Below, in pieces: positions 53,894-61,795 of a DNA stretch of 64,000 bases. The stretch spans positions 1 to 64,000 of the forward strand of contig NZ_JAVRHM010000020.1 of NCBI RefSeq assembly GCF_031846525.1, given 5' to 3'. Every line of letters begins with the position of its first letter. Within the stretch, counting starts at the first letter, position 1. This DNA is from Autumnicola patrickiae. Lineage in GTDB: Bacteria; Bacteroidota; Bacteroidia; Flavobacteriales; Flavobacteriaceae. The position numbers were made by a program, and so were the translations under genes. A model generated the notes under the pieces. That model was given only the letters and a program-made list of their open reading frames with translations. It did not search any database and had not been told where the DNA came from.

Positions 53894-54187
53894 TCAGCTT
53901 TCGTATAGAGAAAGACGATTTCTAAGCCTCACGTTCTGTTTCTGCAGTTTCTGAACCTGATCCAGTAAATGGTGTATTACTTCTAGGCCTTCAACATTAA
54001 TATTTAGATCCTTATGCAACCGCATCAATTTTTCAAAATTCCGCAGGTGATTGCAGGGCAGATATTCCTTCCGCTCCACCGTAACTATTTCGATAAGTCC
54101 GCTCTCATAAAGGGAACTTATAAAAGTACGTTCCACTTTATATAGTGAGCAAATTTCTTCTGCCGGTATTAAATCGTCTGAAATCAT
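53894..54187 (-). CDS. cbpM: Chaperone modulator CbpM
   Basis: A 97-residue MerR-like helical protein: 'ISDDLIPAEEICSLYKVERT' then 'FISSLYESGLIEI' forms the N-terminal helix-turn-helix-like part, and 'LHKDLNINVEGLEVIHHLLD' with 'QVQKLQKQNVRLR' a coiled-coil tail. CbpM inhibits the CbpA co-chaperone. It overlaps the end of cbpA by 4 bp (ATGA), the usual arrangement. Confidence 0.9.
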   Translation of the reverse strand: MISDDLIPAEEICSLYKVERTFISSLYESGLIEIVTVERKEYLPCNHLRNFEKLMRLHKDLNINVEGLEVIHHLLDQVQKLQKQNVRLRNRLSLYES

Positions 54188-55095
54188 GCGCGTAGTTTTT
54201 GTAGTTCTCTAAAAAGTTCCTTCTCCCTCTCACTTAAATGAATAGGCATTTTAATCTTATAAGTGATAAAAAGATCTCCAAACTGGCCTTCCTTTTTGTA
54301 CTTCGGAAAACCCTTGCCTTTCAATTTCACTTTTGTATCTGCCTGGGTTTCCGGCTTTACCTTCAATTTCACCTTTCCGTCGAAAGTATCTACAGTGACT
54401 TCTCCTCCCAGCAGCGCTGTATACAAATCAATTTCTTCTGTACTGTAAAGATTCTCCTCCTCCCTCTTAAATTTTGTATTATTGATAATGTTGAAGGTGA
54501 TAAAAAGATCTCCTTTTGGACCACCCTGAATCCCCGGCGCTCCATGATTTTTGATTCTTATCGTCTGGCCATTCTCTACACCTGCCGGAATGGTAAGTCG
54601 TATTTTCTTTCTATTTACAGTAAGAGTTTGTTTCTGACTCGTATAAACATCACTTAAGTTTAACTGAAGTTCGGCATTAAAATCTTGTCCCTTAAACTGG
54701 GCTCCTCTACCTGCTCCGCGGGTTCTCGCGCCACCTCCAAACATCTGCTCAAAGAAATCTGAAAAAGTGTCATCTTCAAAATCTCCTGAATAGGAATAGC
54801 CCCGACCTCCGCCAAAACCTGTGCCGCCGGCCTGTTGCTGTTGGGCTCTTGCCTGTTCATATTGATCTGCATGCTGCCAGTCCTTTCCATATTCATCATA
54901 TTTCTTTCGCTTCTCGGGATCACTTAAAACTTCATGCGCCTCATTTATTTGCTGAAATATCGCCTGCGCTTCTTTATCATTAGGATTAAGATCTGGATGA
55001 TATTTTCTAGCCAGTCTGCGATAAGCCTTCTTAATATCTGCCTGACTTGCAGATTTCTCCAACTCCAGTAATTTGTAGTAGTCTATAAATTCCAT
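54184..55095 (-). CDS. cbpA: DnaJ-like co-chaperone CbpA
   Basis: A 303-residue class B J-protein. The J domain (residues 1-70) has the HPD motif in 'ARKYHPDLNPNDKEA'. A Gly/Phe-rich linker follows ('GGTGFGGGRGYSYSGDFEDD', then 'FFEQMFGGGARTRGAGRG'). Two C-terminal beta domains come next ('LTIPAGVENGQTIRIKNHGA', 'LLGGEVTVDTFDGKVKLKVK'). No zinc finger is present, which separates it from DnaJ. It stimulates DnaK and may bind curved DNA. CbpM, its regulator, follows with a 4-bp overlap. Confidence 0.95.
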   Translation of the reverse strand: MEFIDYYKLLELEKSASQADIKKAYRRLARKYHPDLNPNDKEAQAIFQQINEAHEVLSDPEKRKKYDEYGKDWQHADQYEQARAQQQQAGGTGFGGGRGYSYSGDFEDDTFSDFFEQMFGGGARTRGAGRGAQFKGQDFNAELQLNLSDVYTSQKQTLTVNRKKIRLTIPAGVENGQTIRIKNHGAPGIQGGPKGDLFITFNIINNTKFKREEENLYSTEEIDLYTALLGGEVTVDTFDGKVKLKVKPETQADTKVKLKGKGFPKYKKEGQFGDLFITYKIKMPIHLSEREKELFRELQKLRA

Positions 55096-55306
55096 TTATC
55101 AATCGAATTTAATTTTCGGAAAATTTTTCCCAGCCTGAAATTACGAAATTCGGAATAATTAGCCGTTAAGCTTTTGCAAAAACAAGAGAAGATCCTGTAT
55201 AATGCTTTCTCAAAATGAAATTCATAATTTCCTGAACCTTACAATCCAGAAGAAATTCATGATTCTTTAAACTCTTTCTAAATTCATCCTAAAATACCAG
55301 CTAAAG

Positions 55307-55338
55307 TTTGCTATAATTAAGAATGAGGTGTATTTTTG
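55307..55338 (+). promoter_or_regulatory. Near-perfect Bacteroidetes promoter of sdhCAB
   Basis: TTTG (55307-55310) is followed after exactly 20 nt by TATTTTTG (55331-55338), an exact match to TTTG-N(17-23)-TAnnTTTG. The sdhC ATG is 31 bp further on. Confidence 0.82.
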
Positions 55339-55369
55339 CCTCACTTTTATTAAAACAATCTGAAATTTT

Positions 55370-56086
55370 ATGGCAAAATCTGCGCTAATAAAGTCATCTC
55401 TGGCGAAAAAATACTGGATGGCTTTCACAGGCCTCTTTCTTTGCACGTTTTTAGTAGGTCATCTTCTGGGAAATTTACAGCTTCTACTACCTGTTAGTGA
55501 AGCGGCACGTGATCAATTTAACGAATATGCAGTGTTCATGACCACTAATCCGCTGGTACTTATACTATCTTATGTTACTTATATAAGTATTCTTTTTCAT
55601 GCCATAGACGGGCTGGTATTAACAATCAACAACCGTAAAGCCAGACCTCAAAAATACGTGAGCTTCAGGCCTTCTACTAATACCATCTGGGCTTCGAGAA
55701 ACATGGGGATCCTGGGAACGGTTATCTTAGCATTCATTATCGTTCATATGAGCGCCTTATGGGCAAAAATGAAATTTGGAAGTCTGGACCACACTATTTA
55801 CACCACGGAAAGTGGCGCCAGGGTAAAAGATCTTTACACCTTAACACTTCAAACTTTTCAGGATTCGGAATGGGGACTGATAATTGTCATTTTCTACGTA
55901 CTATCCATGATAGCAATCGCTTTCCACCTTATTCATGGTTTCGGCAGCGGTTTTCAGTCTTTAGGAGTGAACCATCCTAAATACAATGGGTTCATCAGAA
56001 AATTCGGATATGCCTTTGCAATATTAATTCCGTTGGCATTTGCAGTAATTCCGGTATATATTCACTTTGTATTAGATAAAATATAG
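55370..56086 (+). CDS. sdhC: Succinate dehydrogenase cytochrome b subunit SdhC
   Basis: A 238-residue membrane protein with five hydrophobic helices, starting 'SSLAKKYWMAFTGLFLCTFL' followed by 'VGHLLGNL'. Conserved histidines (in 'GHLLGNL', 'LFHAIDGL', 'FIIVHMSALW', 'AFHLIHGFGSGFQS') can bind two b-type haems. This single-chain, di-haem form is typical for Bacteroidetes that use menaquinone. sdhA starts 3 bp after its stop, so the two are coupled. Confidence 0.94.
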   Translation: MAKSALIKSSLAKKYWMAFTGLFLCTFLVGHLLGNLQLLLPVSEAARDQFNEYAVFMTTNPLVLILSYVTYISILFHAIDGLVLTINNRKARPQKYVSFRPSTNTIWASRNMGILGTVILAFIIVHMSALWAKMKFGSLDHTIYTTESGARVKDLYTLTLQTFQDSEWGLIIVIFYVLSMIAIAFHLIHGFGSGFQSLGVNHPKYNGFIRKFGYAFAILIPLAFAVIPVYIHFVLDKI

Positions 56087-56089
56087 GCT

Positions 56090-58093
56090 ATGGGAATATT
56101 AGATTCAAAAATACCAAAAGGCCCATTGGCAGATAAGTGGACCAAACATAAGAATACAATCAACCTTGTAAACCCCGCAAATAAAAGAAATATTGATGTT
56201 ATTGTTGTAGGTACCGGCCTTGCAGGAGGTAGCGCTGCCGCAACATTGGCTGAACTGGGCTATAACGTTAAAACTTTTTGTTACCAGGATTCTCCAAGAC
56301 GTGCGCACTCTATCGCAGCACAGGGAGGTATTAACGCTGCAAAAAACTACCAGGGTGATGGTGATTCCAATTACCGTCTTTTCTACGATACGGTTAAAGG
56401 TGGTGATTACCGTTCCCGCGAAGGCAACGTTTATCGTTTAGCTGAAGTTTCAGGAAATATTATTGACCAGTGTGTGGCACAGGGAGTTCCTTTTGCCCGT
56501 GAATACGGTGGGTTACTTGACAACCGCTCTTTTGGTGGTGTACTCGTTTCCCGGACTTTTTATGCAAAAGGACAAACGGGCCAGCAATTATTACTTGGTG
56601 CATATTCTGCTATGAACAGGCAGATTAACCGTGGTAAAATTAAGCCTTACAACCGTCACGAAATGCTGGACATTGTGATTGTAGACGGTAAAGCCCGTGG
56701 AATTATTGCCAGAAACCTGGTGACAGGAGAAATTGAAAGACACAGTGCACATGCCGTGGTGATTGCTTCCGGGGGTTATGGAAACGTATTTTTCCTTTCC
56801 ACAAACGCGATGGGAAGTAATGTTACCGCTTCATGGAAAATTCATAAAAAAGGAGCATACTTTGCTAACCCCTGTTACACGCAAATTCACCCAACCTGTA
56901 TTCCGGTTTCAGGAGACCATCAGTCAAAATTGACCTTGATGTCTGAATCCCTTCGGAATGACGGAAGGATCTGGGTTCCGAAGAAAAAAGAAGATGCCGA
57001 AAGATTAAGGTCCGGAAAGCTTAAACCTACAGAAATAGTAGAAGAAGACAGGGATTATTACCTGGAAAGAAGATATCCTGCTTTTGGTAACCTCGTACCT
57101 CGTGATGTAGCCTCCAGAGCTGCAAAAGAACGTTGCGATGCAGGTTACGGAGTAAATAAAACAGGAGAAGCTGTTTTTCTTGATTTTGGTGCAGCCTTTA
57201 TGCGCTATGGTAGAGAAGAAGCAAATACACAGCACCTTGATAATCCTTCAGAAGAAAAAATTAAAGAGCTTGGAAAAGCGGTCGTAGAGGCAAAATATGG
57301 AAACCTTTTCCAGATGTACGAGAAAATTGTAGATCAAAATCCTTACGAAACGCCAATGATGATCTATCCTGCTGTACATTATACTATGGGCGGTATTTGG
57401 GTAGATTATAACCTGGAAACCACTATTCCTGGTTGTTTTGCTGCCGGAGAAGCAAACTTCTCAGATCACGGCGCAAACAGACTAGGAGCTTCGGCTTTAA
57501 TGCAAGGTCTGGCCGATGGATATTTTGTTCTTCCATATACTATTGGTAATTATCTTGCAGATGATATCAGTACCGGAAAAATTTCTACGGAAACTGCCGA
57601 ATTCGAAGCTGCAGAGCAGGAAGTTCGTGCAAGACTGGAGAAATTAATTAATACTAAAGGAACAAAATCTGTAGACAATTTCCATAAACGTCTTGGTAAG
57701 ATTATGTGGAACAAAGTAGGAATGTCGCGTAATGCTCCTGATCTTAAGGATGCAATTTCAGAAATCCAGGCGCTTAGAGAAGAATTCTGGAATGATGTGA
57801 AAATTCCCGGAACTGCAAATGAGATGAACAGCGAACTGGAAAAAGCAGGCCGTGTGGCAGATTTTCTGGAACTTGGTGAACTATTTGCCAAAGACGCCTT
57901 ACACAGGGAAGAATCCTGTGGAGGACACTTTAGAGAAGAATATCAAACCGAAGAAGGCGAAGCCATGCGGGATGATGAAAACTTTATGTACGTAGCCGCA
58001 TGGGAATACACAGGAAAACCTGCCGATGCCATTTTACATAAAGAACAACTGGAATACGAAAATATTCAGGTTAAAACGAGAAGCTATAAATAG
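56090..58093 (+). CDS. sdhA: Succinate dehydrogenase flavoprotein SdhA
   Basis: A 667-residue flavoprotein. 'IDVIVVGTGLAGGSAAATLA' (residues ~27-46) is the FAD-binding loop. 'RRAHSIAAQGGINAAKNYQG' contains the His for FAD linkage, 'HPTCIPVSGDHQSKLTLMSE' is part of the active site, and 'YPAVHYTMGGIWVDYN' and 'GANRLGASALMQGL' are the usual C-terminal motifs. It oxidises succinate to fumarate. Following the stop there is a hairpin ATCAGCT-GTAG-AGCTGAT (58117-58134) with simple repeats before sdhB. Confidence 0.97.
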   Translation: MGILDSKIPKGPLADKWTKHKNTINLVNPANKRNIDVIVVGTGLAGGSAAATLAELGYNVKTFCYQDSPRRAHSIAAQGGINAAKNYQGDGDSNYRLFYDTVKGGDYRSREGNVYRLAEVSGNIIDQCVAQGVPFAREYGGLLDNRSFGGVLVSRTFYAKGQTGQQLLLGAYSAMNRQINRGKIKPYNRHEMLDIVIVDGKARGIIARNLVTGEIERHSAHAVVIASGGYGNVFFLSTNAMGSNVTASWKIHKKGAYFANPCYTQIHPTCIPVSGDHQSKLTLMSESLRNDGRIWVPKKKEDAERLRSGKLKPTEIVEEDRDYYLERRYPAFGNLVPRDVASRAAKERCDAGYGVNKTGEAVFLDFGAAFMRYGREEANTQHLDNPSEEKIKELGKAVVEAKYGNLFQMYEKIVDQNPYETPMMIYPAVHYTMGGIWVDYNLETTIPGCFAAGEANFSDHGANRLGASALMQGLADGYFVLPYTIGNYLADDISTGKISTETAEFEAAEQEVRARLEKLINTKGTKSVDNFHKRLGKIMWNKVGMSRNAPDLKDAISEIQALREEFWNDVKIPGTANEMNSELEKAGRVADFLELGELFAKDALHREESCGGHFREEYQTEEGEAMRDDENFMYVAAWEYTGKPADAILHKEQLEYENIQVKTRSYK

Positions 58094-58116
58094 ATATGGG
58101 ATTTGAGATTTGAGAC

Positions 58117-58134
58117 ATCAGCTGTAGAGCTGAT
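58117..58134 (+). repeat. Small hairpin in the sdhA-sdhB gap, with simple repeats
   Basis: ATCAGCT (58117-58123), loop GTAG, AGCTGAT (58128-58134), then TTTCTC. It is preceded by GATTTGAGATTTGAGA (58100-58115) and followed by a TCACTACTTTTTACTCATTA-like run up to sdhB. It could act as a partial terminator or as an RNA-processing site. Confidence 0.5.
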
Positions 58135-58173
58135 TTTCTCACTACTTTTTACTCATTACTCAATACTGAAAAT

Positions 58174-58917
58174 ATGAATCTTACATTAAAAATATGGCGT
58201 CAAAAAAACGCTACAGCTAAAGGAAAAGTACAGACTTACCAGATAGCAGATGTCTCTCCCGATATGTCGTTTCTTGAAATGCTGGACGTATTGAACGAGG
58301 AATTGGTTGAAAAAGGAGAAGAGACTGTAGAATTTGATCATGATTGCCGTGAAGGTATTTGTGGATCGTGTTCTTTGCAAATTAACGGGGAGCCTCACGG
58401 GCCCGACCGCGGAGTTGCAACTTGCCAGTTGCACATGCGTAAATTCAAAGATGGCGATACTATTACTATAGAACCTTTTAGAGCAAGGGCTTTTCCTGTA
58501 ATTAAAGATTTAATTGTGGACAGGAGTGCCTTTGAAAGGATTCAGCAGGCTGGTGGTTATGTTTCTGTAAATACTTCAGGAAATACGCAAGATGCTAACT
58601 CTATTCCGATAGATAAGGAAGATGCCGATGCTGCTTTTTATTCTGCTACCTGCATCCAGTGTGGAGCTTGTGTGGCGGCCTGTAAAAATGCCAGCGCCAT
58701 GCTTTTTACCGCAGCAAAAGTTAGCCAATATGCACTTTTACCTCAGGGGAAAGTAGAAGCAACAAAACGTGTACTTGCCATGGTTGAACAAATGGACAAG
58801 GAAGGTTTTGGAAATTGTACCAATACCGGGGCTTGTGAAATAGAATGTCCTAAAGGAATTTCCCTGGAGAATATCGCCAGGATGAACCGAGAATATCTAA
58901 AAGCCAGTGCAAAATAA
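58174..58917 (+). CDS. sdhB: Succinate dehydrogenase Fe-S subunit SdhB
   Basis: A 247-residue protein with an N-terminal [2Fe-2S] ferredoxin domain ('CREGICGSCSLQINGEPHGP', plus 'GVATCQLHM') and a C-terminal region with two further clusters ('CIQCGACVAACKNASAM', 'CTNTGACEIECPKGIS'). It carries electrons from the flavin in SdhA to the haems in SdhC. It follows sdhA by 80 bp, which includes a hairpin. Confidence 0.96.
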   Translation: MNLTLKIWRQKNATAKGKVQTYQIADVSPDMSFLEMLDVLNEELVEKGEETVEFDHDCREGICGSCSLQINGEPHGPDRGVATCQLHMRKFKDGDTITIEPFRARAFPVIKDLIVDRSAFERIQQAGGYVSVNTSGNTQDANSIPIDKEDADAAFYSATCIQCGACVAACKNASAMLFTAAKVSQYALLPQGKVEATKRVLAMVEQMDKEGFGNCTNTGACEIECPKGISLENIARMNREYLKASAK

Positions 58918-58943
58918 ACACCGGTTAAATATTATATAATACT

Positions 58944-58973
58944 AATCCCGAACTTTGCAGTTCGGGATTTTTT
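58944..58973 (+). terminator. Terminator of the sdhCAB operon
   Basis: An 11-bp stem AATCCCGAACT / AGTTCGGGATT (58944-58954, 58959-58969) with a TTGC loop and T-run lies 27 bp after sdhB. Confidence 0.93.
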
Positions 58974-58999
58974 ATGCATCTTATTTAAAAAGATGGAGT

Positions 59000-60154
59000 A
59001 TGGCTAATTTTAATAATCTTTCCTCAAAATTGCCGGGCGGCAAAACCAGTATATTTTCAGTAATGAGTACTATGGCGAGGGAAAATGATGCCATCGATCT
59101 CTCCCAGGGATTTCCAAATTTTGAAACCGATACGCGATTAAAAGAGCTGGTATACAAAGCCATGAAAGATGGCCACAACCAGTATCCGCCTATGAATGGA
59201 ATTCTGGAGCTACGCCAGCAAATTTCAGCTAAAATTGAAACTTTGTACGGAGTAAAATATAAAGTAGATTCTGAAATTACCATGACTTCCGGTGCCACGC
59301 AGGCCTTGTATTGCGCCATTACCGCTTTTATTCATTCGGGAGATGAAGTGATCGTTTTTAAACCCGCTTACGACAGTTACGAACCCACAATTAAAGCTAA
59401 TGGCGGTAAACCGGTGCTAATTGAGCTAAAAGGGAAATATTTCCGCATTGATTGGCAGGAAGTTAAGGAGAAAATCAACTCCAGGACGAAAATGGTCATT
59501 ATCAACACTCCGCATAATCCCACGGGCACGGTAATGTCCATTGAAGATATGCAGCAACTGGAAAGCCTGCTGAAAAACACCAATATCATCCTGCTGAGTG
59601 ATGAAGTTTACGAGCATATTATTTTTGATAATATCGAACATCAGAGCGCTTCCCGTTTTCCTTATTTAGCTGAAAGGGCTATTGTTTGTTCATCCTTTGG
59701 AAAGACATTTCACAATACAGGTTGGAAAATGGGCTATTGCGTTGCTCCGGAAGAATTGATGAAGGAAATCTGGAAAATTCACGAACTCACTGTCTTTTGT
59801 GTAAACCATCCTATGCAACGAGCGTTTGCAGAATATCTGAAGGATCCCGAAAACTATCTTAGCTTAGGCAGTTTTTATCAGCAAAAGCGGGACAAATTCC
59901 TCAAACTTATGGAAGGATCAAAATTTACTGCCACCCCTTCTAAAGGCACCTACTACCAGCTTTTTGATTTTTCTGAAATCACCGAGGAAAAAGACACAGA
60001 CTTTGCAAATCGGTTAACACGGGAACATAAAGTGGCTTCTATTCCGGTTTCAGAATTTAATATTGCTAAGAAAGACAATAAACAACTCCGTTTTTGCTTT
60101 GCCAAGACAGATGAGACCCTGGAAAAGGCCGCAGAAATTTTAAACCGGATCTGA
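59000..60154 (+). CDS. Methionine-type PLP aminotransferase (YbdL-like)
   Basis: The ATG at 59000 gives 384 residues and is preferred over an in-frame start at 58955, which would overlap the sdhB terminator. 'NDAIDLSQGFPNFETDTRLK' at the start, 'TSGATQALYCAITAFIHSGD', 'INTPHNPTGTVMSIEDMQQL', and 'VCSSFGKTFHNTGWKMGYCV' (PLP lysine in S-F-G-K) are fold-type I motifs of the YbdL/kynurenine aminotransferase-like group. A transaminase for methionine or similar keto acids is likely; the exact substrate is inferred from family. Confidence 0.9.
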   Translation: MANFNNLSSKLPGGKTSIFSVMSTMARENDAIDLSQGFPNFETDTRLKELVYKAMKDGHNQYPPMNGILELRQQISAKIETLYGVKYKVDSEITMTSGATQALYCAITAFIHSGDEVIVFKPAYDSYEPTIKANGGKPVLIELKGKYFRIDWQEVKEKINSRTKMVIINTPHNPTGTVMSIEDMQQLESLLKNTNIILLSDEVYEHIIFDNIEHQSASRFPYLAERAIVCSSFGKTFHNTGWKMGYCVAPEELMKEIWKIHELTVFCVNHPMQRAFAEYLKDPENYLSLGSFYQQKRDKFLKLMEGSKFTATPSKGTYYQLFDFSEITEEKDTDFANRLTREHKVASIPVSEFNIAKKDNKQLRFCFAKTDETLEKAAEILNRI

Positions 60155-60206
60155 TCTTTTCAGCTGAAATCAAAAATTTCAGATTTTATCCCATTGCACA
60201 TTATAT

Positions 60207-60836
60207 ATGACTATTGAGATCGATAATTGCCATTTTGAGCTGCACACCAGTGGAGCGGTATTCTGGAAAAATGAGAATATGCTTCTTATAAGTGATGTGC
60301 ACCTGGGAAAAATCAGTCATTTCAGAAAATTTGGAAGTGCGGTGCCTCAAAAAGCCATTGCGAAAAATTTCAGTGAGCTTTCAAAGCTTGTGGAGCATTT
60401 TAGGCCGGCGAAAATTGCCTTTTTAGGCGATTTGTTCCACAGTTCACTCAATTCTGAATGGAATTTATTCGAAGAATGGGTGAATTCCGTTTCTTCAGAA
60501 ATAATTTTAATTGCCGGAAATCACGATATCATTTCTCCGCTGAAATATGAACAGCTAAATATCCAGATTAAGCCGATGCTCAGAATTGGCAATTTTCGGC
60601 TTACACATCATCCTGAAGTGACAACAGAAGATTTCAACATTTGTGGACATATTCATCCAGGTTTTAAACTTAACGGAAAAGGCCGGCAACAGCTCAAATT
60701 GCGGTGCTTTTATAAATCCCCACAACAGTTAATTCTACCTGCTTTTGGTGAATTTACCGGAAATCACTACCTAAAACCTGAAGAAGACGACCAAATCTTC
60801 GCAATTACAAAAAATGAAGTAATTTTAGTAAATTAA
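60207..60836 (+). CDS. pdeM: PdeM-type metallophosphoesterase
   Basis: A 209-residue calcineurin-like phosphoesterase: 'LLISDVHLGKISHFRKFGSA', 'AFLGDLFHSSLNSEW', 'ILIAGNHDI', 'RLTHHPEV' and 'NICGHIHPGFKLNG' are the successive metal motifs. The layout matches PdeM, the ligase-associated DNA-damage-response nuclease. Usual partners of PdeM (a ligase, an exonuclease and a helicase) are not next to it here. It is followed by the membrane protein gene after 10 bp. Confidence 0.9.
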   Translation: MTIEIDNCHFELHTSGAVFWKNENMLLISDVHLGKISHFRKFGSAVPQKAIAKNFSELSKLVEHFRPAKIAFLGDLFHSSLNSEWNLFEEWVNSVSSEIILIAGNHDIISPLKYEQLNIQIKPMLRIGNFRLTHHPEVTTEDFNICGHIHPGFKLNGKGRQQLKLRCFYKSPQQLILPAFGEFTGNHYLKPEEDDQIFAITKNEVILVN

Positions 60837-60846
60837 ACATCCCGCC

Positions 60847-61635
60847 ATGGCCAAAAAACTCGCTATTTTCAATTTCCTGTCCGTAATCCTCGCTATTGCA
60901 GTGAATTATTACACGCAGGCTGTAGAATTAAACGGAAATACCATCGGCAGCCTTAGCGCCGATTATGAAAATCTCTTTACCCCTGCTGGTTACGCTTTTT
61001 CCATCTGGGCTGTGATTTATTTAGCCTTATTGGCTTATTCAGGTTTCCAAATCTATTGCGCTTTTATAACCGGAAAACATACAGAGCTTATCACGAAAAC
61101 AGGTGCATGGTTTATTTTGGCAAATATTGGCAATATGGCATGGGTCTTTGCCTGGCTTTATGAACTCACCGGCCTCTCGGTAGTCATCATGTTGTTTATT
61201 TTATTTTCGCTTATAAAAATAATCCTGAACACCAATATGGAACGCTGGGATGCGCCGCTAAAAGTAATCGCTTTTAGCTGGTGGCCCATTTGCTTCTATT
61301 CCGGGTGGATAGCGGTGGCCACTATAGCAAATATTTCAGCTTACCTGGCAAAAATTGGCTGGGACGGCTGGTTTCTTTCAGAAGTACAATGGGCTGCGAC
61401 AATGATCGTAGTTGCAACAATTCTCAATATTATCATGATCTACACCCGCAATATGCGGGAATTTGGTCTTGTTGGGGTATGGGCGCTGGTGGCAATTTTC
61501 GTGAGGCATTCCAGAGAAAATGAAGCCCTGGCCTGGATTGCCATGGGAGGTGCGATTTTAATTTTCCTTAATGCGGGTTACCATGGTTACAAAAATAAAG
61601 AAACCAGTCCTATGGCTAAATTAAAGAATTCTTAG
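60847..61635 (+). CDS. TspO/tryptophan-rich-sensory-like membrane protein
   Basis: A 262-residue membrane protein with about seven hydrophobic helices. Tryptophans are frequent ('FSIWAVIYLALLAYSGF', 'IGNMAWVFAWLYELTG', 'AFSWWPICFYSGWIAVATI', 'EVQWAATMIV'). This resembles TspO/MBR-related proteins, but is longer than the ~160-residue core. Ligand and role are unknown. It is probably in an operon with pdeM. Confidence 0.7.
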   Translation: MAKKLAIFNFLSVILAIAVNYYTQAVELNGNTIGSLSADYENLFTPAGYAFSIWAVIYLALLAYSGFQIYCAFITGKHTELITKTGAWFILANIGNMAWVFAWLYELTGLSVVIMLFILFSLIKIILNTNMERWDAPLKVIAFSWWPICFYSGWIAVATIANISAYLAKIGWDGWFLSEVQWAATMIVVATILNIIMIYTRNMREFGLVGVWALVAIFVRHSRENEALAWIAMGGAILIFLNAGYHGYKNKETSPMAKLKNS

Positions 61636-61758
61636 AAAATTAAATTTTTCAAAAATAGCACCTTTTCATTTTCTCCTAATGAATTTCCATTTGTAGCCGA
61701 AGAAAGCGGGCTGGCCTGAATAAAGTTGGGAAGCAAAGCGTTAAATAATTGTTGAGTT

Positions 61759-61790
61759 GTTGGAGGGGACGATTTCAGGAATTATCTTTG
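61759..61790 (+). promoter_or_regulatory. Promoter of mfd, leaving a leaderless mRNA
   Basis: GTTG (61759-61762) followed by 20 nt and TATCTTTG (61783-61790), which matches TAnnTTTG exactly. The mfd ATG starts 5 bp after this box, where transcription would normally begin. Confidence 0.55.
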
Positions 61791-61795
61791 CGGCA

